Shown: positions 18,790-26,929 of the stretch, in pieces
How the letters are laid out: each line of letters opens with the position of its first letter
Position numbering within the stretch: the first letter of the stretch is position 1
Origin: Pseudomonas sp. Seg1
Lineage (GTDB): Bacteria; Pseudomonadota; Gammaproteobacteria; Pseudomonadales; Pseudomonadaceae
Reading direction: 5' to 3'
DNA length: 64,000 nt
NCBI RefSeq assembly: GCF_018326005.1
Contig: NZ_AP021903.1
Location: 994,001 to 1,058,000 of the forward strand
Position numbers and translations under genes: made by a program
The notes under the pieces: model-generated
Seen by the model: only the letters and a program-made list of their open reading frames with translations
What the model was told of the DNA's origin: nothing
Database searches by the model: none

Positions 18790-19800
18790 TCAGCGCTGAT
18801 GACGGATGCGTGGGTTGGCAAAGCCGTAGAGGATGTCCACTACGAAGTTGACCAGAATCACCAGGCAGGCGATTAACAGGATGCCGTTCTGCACAACCGG
18901 GTAGTCCCGGGCGCCGATGGCTTCGATCAGCCATTTACCGATGCCGGGCCAGGAGAAAATGGTTTCGGTCAGCACCGCACCGGCCAGCAGGGTGCCGACT
19001 TGCAGGCCGACCACGGTCAGTACCGGAATCAGTGCGTTACGCAGACCGTGGACGAACACCACGCGCGACGGCGACAGGCCTTTGGCCTTGGCTGTGCGGA
19101 TGTAGTCTTCGCGCAGCACTTCGAGCATCGACGAACGGGTCATCCGCGCGATCACCGCCAGCGGAATGGTACCCAGCACGATGGCCGGCAGGATCAGGTG
19201 ATGCAGCGCATCAAGGAAAGCGCCCATGTCATCGGCCAGCAGCGTATCGATGAGCATGAAACCGGTGCGTGGCTCGATGTCGTAGAGCAGGTCGATCCGC
19301 CCGGAAACCGGGGTCCAGCCCAGGCTCACCGAGAAGAACATGATCAGGATCAGGCCCCACCAGAAGATCGGCATCGAATACCCCGCCAGGGAGATGCCCA
19401 TCACCCCGTGGTCGAACAGGGATCCTCGCTTGAGTGCCGCAATCACCCCGGCCAGAAGGCCCAGAATGCCGGCGAACAGCAGGGCGGCCATGGACAGTTC
19501 CAGGGTCGCCGGGAAGAGGGAGGAGAACTCGGTCCATACGCTCTCGCGCGTGCGCAGGGATTCGCCGAGGTCGCCGTGGGCCAGTTTGCCGATGTAGTCC
19601 AGATACTGGGCATACAACGGTTTGTTCAGACCGAGGCGTTCCATTGCCTGAGCGTGCATTTCGGGGTCGACCCGACGTTCGCCCATCATCACTTCCACGG
19701 GGTCGCCGGGAATCATGCGAATCAACGCGAAAGTCAGCAAGGTGATGCCGAAAAACGTGGGGATCAACAACCCCAGTCGGCGGGCAATAAAACTAAACAT
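18790..19800 (-). CDS. dppB: dipeptide ABC transporter permease DppB
   Basis: 336-residue permease with six membrane helices, starting MFSFIARRLGLLIPTFFG, the typical DppB N terminus, and the EAA loop (YIRTAKAKGLSPSRVVFVHG). It forms the inner-membrane channel with DppC. A 73-bp gap with a stable stem-loop separates it from the binding-protein gene upstream. Confidence 0.95.
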   Translation of the reverse strand: MFSFIARRLGLLIPTFFGITLLTFALIRMIPGDPVEVMMGERRVDPEMHAQAMERLGLNKPLYAQYLDYIGKLAHGDLGESLRTRESVWTEFSSLFPATLELSMAALLFAGILGLLAGVIAALKRGSLFDHGVMGISLAGYSMPIFWWGLILIMFFSVSLGWTPVSGRIDLLYDIEPRTGFMLIDTLLADDMGAFLDALHHLILPAIVLGTIPLAVIARMTRSSMLEVLREDYIRTAKAKGLSPSRVVFVHGLRNALIPVLTVVGLQVGTLLAGAVLTETIFSWPGIGKWLIEAIGARDYPVVQNGILLIACLVILVNFVVDILYGFANPRIRHQR

Positions 19801-19833
19801 CTTGTGTGGTACCTCATCAGCCGGTTAGGCGTG

Positions 19834-19863
19834 CCCGGCTTCCCTGGAATCAGGGAGGCCGGG
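19834..19863. other. intercistronic stem-loop between dppA4 and dppB
   Basis: CCCGGCTTCCCTG pairs with CAGGGAGGCCGGG (one mismatch that is G-U in one strand) around a GAAT loop. There is no T-run, so it is more likely an mRNA stabiliser or processing site that keeps binding-protein mRNA more abundant than permease mRNA. Confidence 0.6.
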
Positions 19864-19873
19864 AGTTTCTTAT

Positions 19874-21469
19874 CTACTTCACCTGGGTGGTGGCGAAGTT
19901 ATTAGTGGTGAGAGGGCTGATGTGATAGCCCTCTACGTTGTTGCGCATTGCGGTAAACATCCGGGTGTGGGCCATGCTGATCCACGGTTGGTCCTGATTG
20001 AACAGGACCTGGGCCTGCTCGTAGAGTTTCGCGCGCTCGGCCGGATCTACTTTAGCCCGTGCTTCGTCGAGCAGTGCCTGGAATTTCTCGTTGCACCAGC
20101 GTGCGTAGTTTTCGCCGTTCTTGGCGGCCTCGCAACTGAGCATAGGCGTCAGGAAGTTATCCGGGTCGCCGTTGTCGCCCGCCCATCCGGCCGAGACCAT
20201 ATCGTGTTCGCCGGCCTTGGCGCGTTTGAGCATCTCGCCCCATTCCATCACGCGGATGTCGATCTTGATCCCGACTTTCGCCAGGTCAGCCTGCATCATC
20301 TGCGCGCCGAGCATCGGGTTGGGGTTGGTCGGACCGCCACCGTTGCGGGTAAACAGGGTAAACACGGTGCCTTCCGGAACCCCGGCTTCCTTGAGCAGCT
20401 TGCGGGCGGCGTCGAGGTCACGTGGCGGGTTCTTCAGGTCGTGGTTGTAGCCGAGCAGGGTCGGCGGGTACGGGTTGACCGCGACCGACGCATTGCCTTT
20501 GCCGAACAGCGCGTTGACATAGGCTTCCTTGTCGAACGCGATGTCGATGGCTTTGCGCACGCGCACGTCGCTCATGTACTTGTGCTGGGTGTTCATGGCG
20601 ATGTACGAGACGGTCATCGCGTCCAGTTCATCGACTTTCAAGTTGCTGTCTTTCTTGATGCTCGGGATGTCGTCCGGTTTTGGATACAGGGCGATCTGGC
20701 ACTCGTTGGCCTTGAGCTTTTGCAGGCGCACGTTGTTGTCGGTGGCGATGGCCAGGATCAACGCGTCAGCCGGCGCCTTGCCTCGGAAGTAATCCGGGTT
20801 GGCCTTGAAGCGCACCTGAGCGTCTTTTGCGTAGCGCTGGAAGATGAACGGGCCGGTGCCGATCGGCTTGTTGTTGAGGTCGCCGGTCTTGTTGGCTTTG
20901 AGCAACTGGTCGGCGTATTCGGCCGGGTAGATCGAGGAGAACGCCATCGCGATATCGGCCAGGAACGGCGCTTCGCGGCGGGTCAGGGTGAACTTGACGG
21001 TGTTGTCGTCGACTTTTTCGACGTTTTTCAGCAGTTCCTTGAAGCCCATGCTTTCAAAGTACGGGAAGCCCACGCTAGACAGTTTGTGCCATGGGTGATT
21101 CGGGTCCAGCTGACGCTGGAAGCTCCAGACCACGTCGTCGGCGTTCATGTCGCGGGTCGGCTTGAAATATTCGGTGGTGTGAAACTTGACGCCTTTGCGC
21201 AGGTGGAACGTGTAGGTCAGGCCGTCTTCACTGATGTCCCAGGATTCGGCCAGTGCCGGAATCACTTCGGTGGTGCCGGGCTTGAAGTCCGCCAGACGGT
21301 TGAAGATCGTTTCGGCCACCGCATCGGCAGTGACTGCAGTTGTGTACTGGACCATGTCGAAGCCTTCCGGACTGGCTTCGGTGCAGACCACCAAGGGTTT
21401 GGCCGAGACGCCGATGGCGGCGCTCAACAACGCGGCAGCGACGGCCGCACGTAGGGGAAGCATTTTCAT
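19874..21469 (-). CDS. dppA4: peptide-binding protein DppA4 (nearest to permease genes)
   Basis: 531-residue periplasmic solute-binding protein, family 5. Start at 21469 (MKMLPLRAAV) with AGAGGG ahead; the signal peptide ends at GVSA. Typical features: CTEASPEGFDMVQYTT, the SBP-5 signature around YTFHLRKGVKFHTT, and GWAGDNGDPDNFL near the C terminus. It corresponds by position to PA4502. It differs from its three upstream paralogues in beginning VVCTEASPEGF rather than VFCSEGSPAGF or VYCSEASPAGF. Confidence 0.88.
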   Translation of the reverse strand: MKMLPLRAAVAAALLSAAIGVSAKPLVVCTEASPEGFDMVQYTTAVTADAVAETIFNRLADFKPGTTEVIPALAESWDISEDGLTYTFHLRKGVKFHTTEYFKPTRDMNADDVVWSFQRQLDPNHPWHKLSSVGFPYFESMGFKELLKNVEKVDDNTVKFTLTRREAPFLADIAMAFSSIYPAEYADQLLKANKTGDLNNKPIGTGPFIFQRYAKDAQVRFKANPDYFRGKAPADALILAIATDNNVRLQKLKANECQIALYPKPDDIPSIKKDSNLKVDELDAMTVSYIAMNTQHKYMSDVRVRKAIDIAFDKEAYVNALFGKGNASVAVNPYPPTLLGYNHDLKNPPRDLDAARKLLKEAGVPEGTVFTLFTRNGGGPTNPNPMLGAQMMQADLAKVGIKIDIRVMEWGEMLKRAKAGEHDMVSAGWAGDNGDPDNFLTPMLSCEAAKNGENYARWCNEKFQALLDEARAKVDPAERAKLYEQAQVLFNQDQPWISMAHTRMFTAMRNNVEGYHISPLTTNNFATTQVK

Positions 21470-21497
21470 CGATAACCCTCTGCAATCGGTTGAAGAC

Positions 21498-21541
21498 AAA
21501 AACCGAACGGCCGACTCATCATGAGTCAGCCGTCGGTTGGC
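21498..21541 (-). terminator. terminator downstream of opdP
   Basis: Long hairpin (arms AACCGAACGGCCGACTCAT and its near complement) between opdP and dppA4. On the minus strand it ends in TTTTTG. It lies in the 76-bp gap inside the cluster, so it could reduce read-through into dppA4. Confidence 0.7.
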
Positions 21542-21545
21542 GTTT

Positions 21546-22967
21546 TTACAGGATGTTGAACGGAATGGTGGTCACGAGACGGAACTCGTTGATGTTGCCG
21601 TCAGCCTGGTTTTCACTGGCGCGGTGCGTGGTGTACGTCGCGCGAATCGCGGTGGCTTTGAGCGGGCCGCTCTGCACGGCGTAGGAAGCACCGATGCCGT
21701 ATTCGTAGTGAGTTTCGCCGTCCATCAGGCTCAGGTCGCCGCGCTTGGCGCCCGGGTCGGTGTAGGCGGTGCCACGGTAGTGAGTACCGTCAATGCCCCA
21801 GCCGCGTGCCTGGTAGATGTTGAACTTCAGGCCTGGCACGCCATATTCGGCCATGTTGATGCCGTAGGCGATCTGGAAGGACTTCTCGTTCGGGCCGTTG
21901 AAGTCCGACAGCAGGGAGTTGGCCAGGTAGATACCGTTGGTTTCGTGCAGGTAGTCGAAGTAGGTGTCGCCATTCACTTCCTGGTACGAGAAGGTCAGGC
22001 TGTGCGCCTGGTGAGCCAGACCCAGCGACAGCGAGTAAGTATCGTTGTCGATCTCGCCCATCAGCTTTTTGCCTTCGTCGACGGTCTTGTAGTAGTTCAG
22101 ACCGGTGGTCAGGCTCAGGACCTGGCTGTCACCCAGTTCGTGGGTGGCGCCGAAGTAGTACTGGTTCCAGAAGTCTTCGACGTTGGAGCCGTACAGGCTG
22201 GTTTTCAGACTCTTGAATGGCTGGTAGTTGACGCCAGCGATGTAAACCTTATCGGTCTCAACGCCAGTGGCCGAGTACTCGGTACGGAATTTCGACAGGC
22301 TCTGCTCGGTACGCGGCGAAACACGGTCGAAGCCACCGAGGTCGAACGACAGGTTGTTGAACTCTTCGCTGTGCAGGGTAATACCCTCAAAGCTCGAAGG
22401 CAGCGGACGGTTGCCGATGACGTCTACGATCGGCGTGCTGAAGTTCTGCCGACCGGCGGTCAGGGTGGTGTTCGACACGCGCAGCTTCACGTTGGCCAGA
22501 CCCAGTTTGCTCCACTGGTCGACAGCGTCGCCGTCGGAGTGCGCCAGGGTACGGTTGGAACCGCCGGCGATGTCCTTGCGGTCACGGTCCAGAACGATGG
22601 CGTTGTAAGCGGCGACTTCGGTGCTGACGCCAACGGTGCCTTGGGTGAAGCCCGAGGTGTAGTTGACGATGGTGCCCTGAACCCAGTTGATACGACGCGG
22701 AGTTGGCGTCTTGACTACAGGCGTGGTGTTCTTGTCGCTGTTTTTCACGTAGCTGAAGCGATCATCACGACGCTTCAATTCATTGGCATACCAGTTACGT
22801 GTAGTGCCGCCCAGGCTTTGTCCATCGATAAAGCCTTTGGCCTCGCTTTGGGCGCTACTGCCGGCCAACGTGGTAGGGACGAACTCCTGACTAGCAGGTT
22901 CTGCGTACGCCGTGGCGGTGATGCTGCTGATGGCCAAGGCCAGTATCGCGGTGCTGCTCAGTTTCAT
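21546..22967 (-). CDS. opdP: OprD-family outer-membrane porin, probable dipeptide porin OpdP
   Basis: 473 residues with a signal peptide (LALAISSITATAYA) and an OprD-type beta-barrel: GFIDGQSLGGTTRNWYANEL near the N terminus, repeated alternating strands, and a C terminus with RLVTTIPFNIL. Its place between dppA3 and dppA4 is that of PA4501 (opdP/opdD), which admits glycine-glutamate and related dipeptides. The substrate is inferred from synteny. A perfect GCAAACGTTTGC palindrome lies 80 bp upstream. Confidence 0.88.
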   Translation of the reverse strand: MKLSSTAILALAISSITATAYAEPASQEFVPTTLAGSSAQSEAKGFIDGQSLGGTTRNWYANELKRRDDRFSYVKNSDKNTTPVVKTPTPRRINWVQGTIVNYTSGFTQGTVGVSTEVAAYNAIVLDRDRKDIAGGSNRTLAHSDGDAVDQWSKLGLANVKLRVSNTTLTAGRQNFSTPIVDVIGNRPLPSSFEGITLHSEEFNNLSFDLGGFDRVSPRTEQSLSKFRTEYSATGVETDKVYIAGVNYQPFKSLKTSLYGSNVEDFWNQYYFGATHELGDSQVLSLTTGLNYYKTVDEGKKLMGEIDNDTYSLSLGLAHQAHSLTFSYQEVNGDTYFDYLHETNGIYLANSLLSDFNGPNEKSFQIAYGINMAEYGVPGLKFNIYQARGWGIDGTHYRGTAYTDPGAKRGDLSLMDGETHYEYGIGASYAVQSGPLKATAIRATYTTHRASENQADGNINEFRLVTTIPFNIL

Positions 22968-23046
22968 GGGTGAAGCTCCTTTACTTTCTTTTTATGCCGG
23001 CTTTTTTGGGTTGGCCGGTTATTGGTTTAGAACTCATTCACACATC

Positions 23047-23058
23047 GCAAACGTTTGC
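23047..23058. promoter_or_regulatory. LacI-family-type operator palindrome upstream of opdP
   Basis: GCAAACGTTTGC, a perfect 12-bp palindrome with the central CG typical of LacI/GalR/PurR regulators, 80-91 bp before the opdP start. The regulator is unknown. Confidence 0.45.
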
Positions 23059-23097
23059 AAAAAGCCGGATTGGCGAATTTCGGCAAAGCGCTTGCGT

Positions 23098-23120
23098 GAG
23101 GGGGATAGACGGTCCCCCTC
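23098..23120. other. stem-loop 3' of dppA3
   Basis: GAGGGGGA/TCCCCCTC with a 7-base loop, 23 bp past the dppA3 stop and lacking a T-run. Probably protects the 3' end of the binding-protein mRNA. Confidence 0.5.
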
Positions 23121-23143
23121 AGCGTTGCGGCTAATCGGTTGGG

Positions 23144-24742
23144 TTAATCGATACTGACACCCGAGAACACGTTGCGACCGAAGGGGCTCACCTTGAACCC
23201 TTCAACCCGTGTGCTTAATGGCTGGTTGACCGTCGAGTGGGCGACAGGCGTAATCGGCACTTGCTGTTTAAGCAACTGCTGAGCCTGTTTGTAGAGCACG
23301 GTGCGTTGGTCGCGGTCGGTGACGACCTTGGCCTCTTTGACCAGCTTGTCGTAAGCCGCGTCGCACCACATGGAGTAGTTGTTGCCGCCAATGGCGTCGC
23401 AGCTGTACAGCGTGCCGAGCCAGTTGTCCGGGTCACCGTTGTCACCGGTCCAGCCGATCAGGCTGATGTCGTGCTCGCCGTTCTTGGTGCGCTTGATGTA
23501 CTCGCCCCATTCATAGCTGACGATCTTCACCTTCAGACCGATTTTCGCCCAGTCCGCCTGAAGCATTTCGGCCATCAGTTTGGCGTTCGGGTTGTACGGA
23601 CGTTGCACCGGCATTGCCCACAGGGTGATCTCGGTGCCTTCCTTGACGCCGGCAGCCTTGAGCAGCTCTTTGGCTTTTTCCGGGTTGTAGGTGGCGTCCT
23701 TGATGGTGTCGTCGTAGGACCACTGGGTCGGTGGCATGGCGTTGACGGCCAGTTGGCCGGCGCCTTGATAAACAGCGTTGAGAATCCCTTGTTTATTCAC
23801 CGCCATGTCCAGCGCTTGACGCACTTCGAGCTGGTCGAACGGTTTGTGGCGCACGTTGTAGGCGATGTAGCCGAGGTTGAAGCCTGGTTTGGAGATCAGT
23901 TGCAGCTTCGGATCGGCCTTCAATGCTTCAACATCGGCCGGGCGCGGATGCAGGGTAATCTGACATTCGCCAGCCTTGAGCTTCTGCACACGCACCGAGG
24001 CGTCGGTGTTGATCGCGAAAATCAGGTTCTTCAGCTTGACCCGGCTCGGGTCCCAGTAGTGCGGGTTGCCGGTGTAGCGGATGTTCGAGTCTTTCTGATA
24101 ACTCTTGAACACGTACGGCCCGGTGCCGATCGGTTTCTGGTTGATGTCGCTCGGTTTGCCTTCGGCCATCAGCTTGTCGGCGTATTCGGCGGACAGGATG
24201 GCGGCGAAGCTCATGGCGATGTTCTGGATGAACGCGGCGTCGACGCTGTTGAGCGTGAACTCCACGGTCAGCGGCCCGGTCTTCTCGACCTTGGCGATGT
24301 TCTTGTTCAGGCTCATCCCGTTGAAATACGGGAACTCGGTCGGATAAGCCTTACGGAATGGCTGCTGCGCATCAAGCATGCGGTTAAACGTAAAAAGCAC
24401 GTCGTCGGCGTTGAAGTCGCGAGTCGGCTTGAAGTACGGAGTTGTATGAAATTTCACACCTTCACGTAGGTGAAAGGTGTACTTGAGACCATCCTCGGAA
24501 ATATCCCACTTGGTGGCCAGCCCGGGTACGACGTTGGTCGCGCCTTTTTCGAACTCGACCAGTCGGTTGTACAGCGGCTCGGCGGCGTCGTTATCGGTGG
24601 CCGTCGTGTATTGCGCGGTATCAAAACCCGCCGGACTGCCTTCGGAGCAGAACACCAGACTGTTGCTGGCGGCGTGGCTGGCAGACGTGGCGGCCAACAG
24701 GCCGGCGCCCAGCAATGCGGAAAAAACCAAGGTATGGCGCAT
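23144..24742 (-). CDS. dppA3: peptide-binding protein, DppA paralogue (DppA3 position)
   Basis: 532-residue family 5 binding protein with signal peptide (ending SASHA) and the start LVFCSEGSPAGFDTAQYTT. The dipeptide-type GWTGDNGDPDNWLGTLYSCDA is present near the C terminus. It sits immediately upstream of opdP like PA4500. Such paralogues share one membrane complex and differ in peptide preference. Confidence 0.87.
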   Translation of the reverse strand: MRHTLVFSALLGAGLLAATSASHAASNSLVFCSEGSPAGFDTAQYTTATDNDAAEPLYNRLVEFEKGATNVVPGLATKWDISEDGLKYTFHLREGVKFHTTPYFKPTRDFNADDVLFTFNRMLDAQQPFRKAYPTEFPYFNGMSLNKNIAKVEKTGPLTVEFTLNSVDAAFIQNIAMSFAAILSAEYADKLMAEGKPSDINQKPIGTGPYVFKSYQKDSNIRYTGNPHYWDPSRVKLKNLIFAINTDASVRVQKLKAGECQITLHPRPADVEALKADPKLQLISKPGFNLGYIAYNVRHKPFDQLEVRQALDMAVNKQGILNAVYQGAGQLAVNAMPPTQWSYDDTIKDATYNPEKAKELLKAAGVKEGTEITLWAMPVQRPYNPNAKLMAEMLQADWAKIGLKVKIVSYEWGEYIKRTKNGEHDISLIGWTGDNGDPDNWLGTLYSCDAIGGNNYSMWCDAAYDKLVKEAKVVTDRDQRTVLYKQAQQLLKQQVPITPVAHSTVNQPLSTRVEGFKVSPFGRNVFSGVSID

Positions 24743-25002
24743 GACGCTCCCTCTTTTTTTAGTGTTGTTTCGATGCGCCGCGGTCCCGTCCAGGGACGTT
24801 GTGGCTGCATCGTGCTCAAACCAGTACGGACAACAAACCGTTAGCCCACGCAGTCACTGGTCAGAACCCGACGGTAGGGGCCGTGGGTCTGGCAGTAAAT
24901 GCGTTGAGTCCTAAAGACTCGTAGGAAAAGGCAACACGTCCTGTATCTCCCTGGATAGGCAGGGTGGAAAAGGTTGTAGGCAAATTCCTAACTAATCGGC
25001 AG
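24743..25002. other. 260-bp gap upstream of dppA3
   Basis: Presumed promoter region. A small hairpin GAGTC-CTAAA-GACTC lies near 24905-24919. No gene, REP or convincing promoter hexamers were seen. Confidence 0.4.
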
Positions 25003-25044
25003 AAAAAAACAGCGGCGACGCTGAAAACGTCGCCGCTGTCTCTT
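25003..25044 (-). terminator. strong intrinsic terminator of dppA2
   Basis: Perfect 12-bp stem ACAGCGGCGACG/CGTCGCCGCTGT with a 7-base loop, followed on the minus strand by seven T, directly after the dppA2 stop. It makes dppA3 an independent transcription unit. Confidence 0.93.
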
Positions 25045-26670
25045 TTAGTTGCTGACGCTGACGCCGTAGAAGGAGTTCAAGCCGAATGGGCTGATCTTGA
25101 AGTCCTGCACGTTGGCGCGCATGGGTTGATACACCGTCGAGTGAGCGATAGGTGTCATAGGGACTGCATCTTTGAGGACGTGTTGCGCCTGTTTGTACAG
25201 TTCGGTGCGCTTGCCCTGGTCGGTAGTGCGCTTGGCTTCTTTGACGAGGCCGTCGAACTTCTTGTCGCACCACTTGGAGAAGTTGTTGCCGCTGAGCGAG
25301 TCGCAACCAAACAACACGTTCAGCCAGTTGTCCGGATCACCATTGTCACCGCTCCAGCCAATGATCATGGCCTGGTTCTCGCCACCTTTGGAACGCTTGA
25401 TGTACTCGCCCCATTCGTAGCTGGTGATCTTCACTTTCAAGCCGATCTTGGCCCAGTCGGACTGGAGCATTTCAGCCATCAGCTTGGCGTTCGGGTTGTA
25501 CGGACGCTGTACCGGCATCGCCCACAGAACGATCTCGGTGCCTTCCTTGACGCCGGCTTCCTTGAGCAGCTGTTTGGCTTTCTCAGGGTCGTACTTGGCG
25601 TCTTTGATGGTGGTGTCGTAAGACCACTGGGTCGGCGGCATGGCGTTGACGGCCAGTTGGCCCGCGCCCTGGTAAACCGAGTCGATGATCTGCGGCTTGT
25701 TCACGGCCATGTCCAGCGCCTGGCGAACGCGCAGGTCAGCCAGCGGGTTCGGCTCGTTGCTGCCCTTGACCTTGTCCATCACGTTGTAGGCGATGTAGCC
25801 CAGGTTGAAGCCAGCCTGGTCAGGCATTTTCAGGGTTTTGTCTTCTTTCAGCGCTTTCAGGTCGGCTGGACGCGGGAACAGGGTGACCTGGCACTCGTTC
25901 TTTTTCAGCTTCTGGATGCGCACCGACGGGTCGGTGGTGATAGCGAAGATCAGGTTATCGATCTTCACGTCTTCAGGTTTCCAGTAGTCCTTGTTGCCGG
26001 TGTAACGGATGTTCGAGTCTTTCTGGTAGCTCTTGAACACGAACGGGCCGGTGCCGACGGGTTTCTGGTTGATGTCGGCAGCCTTGCCTTCTTTCAGTAG
26101 TTGCGCTGCGTATTCGGCGGACTGTACAGAAGCGAAGCTCATGGCCATGTTCTGGATGAACGCAGCATCCACTTCTTTCAAAGTGAACTTGACGGTGTGG
26201 TCATCGACTTTATCGATCTTGGTGATGTTGGTGTCCATCCCCATGTCGGTGAAGTACGGGAATTCGGTCGGGTACGCCTTACGGAACGGGTCATCCTTGT
26301 TAATCATGCGATTAAAGGTGAACAGCACGTCGTCGGCGTTGAACTCGCGGGTCGGCTTGAAGTACGGAGTGGTGTGGAACTTGACGCCTTCACGCAGGTG
26401 GAAGGTGTAAGTCAGGCCGTCATCGGAAATGTCCCACTTGGTCGCCAGACCAGGAACGACGGCGGTGCCGCCACGCTCGAACTGGGTCAGACGGTTGAAC
26501 ATGGTTTCAGCTGAGGCGTCGAAGTCGGTTCCGGTGGTGTACTGGCCTGGGTCGAATCCGGCCGGGCTCCCTTCGGAGCAGAACACCAGGTTAGTCGCAG
26601 CGGATGCGAAAGGTGCGGAGGCTAACAAGCCTGCGCCGACTAAAAACGGAATGACCGCGTGTTTAAGCAT
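25045..26670 (-). CDS. dppA2: peptide-binding protein, DppA paralogue (DppA2 position)
   Basis: 541 residues from the ATG at 26670 (MLKHAVIPFLVG), chosen because GAGG lies 6 bases ahead and a signal peptide (ending FASA) follows at once; an ATG at 26694 is possible. Mature start TNLVFCSEGSPAGFDPGQYT; C-terminal GWSGDNGDPDNWLNVLFGCD. Close paralogue of the 23144-24742 and 26930-28531 genes, with a short extra loop (KVKGSNEPNPLADL). Confidence 0.87.
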   Translation of the reverse strand: MLKHAVIPFLVGAGLLASAPFASAATNLVFCSEGSPAGFDPGQYTTGTDFDASAETMFNRLTQFERGGTAVVPGLATKWDISDDGLTYTFHLREGVKFHTTPYFKPTREFNADDVLFTFNRMINKDDPFRKAYPTEFPYFTDMGMDTNITKIDKVDDHTVKFTLKEVDAAFIQNMAMSFASVQSAEYAAQLLKEGKAADINQKPVGTGPFVFKSYQKDSNIRYTGNKDYWKPEDVKIDNLIFAITTDPSVRIQKLKKNECQVTLFPRPADLKALKEDKTLKMPDQAGFNLGYIAYNVMDKVKGSNEPNPLADLRVRQALDMAVNKPQIIDSVYQGAGQLAVNAMPPTQWSYDTTIKDAKYDPEKAKQLLKEAGVKEGTEIVLWAMPVQRPYNPNAKLMAEMLQSDWAKIGLKVKITSYEWGEYIKRSKGGENQAMIIGWSGDNGDPDNWLNVLFGCDSLSGNNFSKWCDKKFDGLVKEAKRTTDQGKRTELYKQAQHVLKDAVPMTPIAHSTVYQPMRANVQDFKISPFGLNSFYGVSVSN

Positions 26671-26876
26671 GTTGGCCTCATGATTTGTTGTCATTTTTTG
26701 ATTTGAGGTACGACCTCGTGAGTCGTGCCTGCGGATACTTATGCAGGCGCCATACCCAATGCAAGATCCAGAACACTCGGCGACCTCAAACGGTGGCACG
26801 AACGTACCTTAATGTCGCATCGGTATAACTTCTGACGCATTTGACCGTTTGCGGGTGGTTTTTACGGTGCAAATGG

Positions 26877-26924
26877 AGCCCCAAAACGGTGCATTGGTCA
26901 CGTTGTGCGCGCCGCATTGGGGCT
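26877..26924. other. inverted repeat downstream of dppA1
   Basis: AGCCCCAA and TTGGGGCT arms separated by about 28 bp, just past the dppA1 stop. No T-run; may be a weak terminator or stabiliser. The rest of the 26671-26929 gap holds no recognisable feature. Confidence 0.35.
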
Positions 26925-26929
26925 TGGTG

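Noticed and set aside
19922..21454. 510-codon plus-strand frame
   Set aside because: Antisense of dppA4.
26760..26830. Sigma-54 promoter (TGGCAC hexamer near 26793)
   Set aside because: The required GC element at the right spacing is missing and the direction is away from dppA2.
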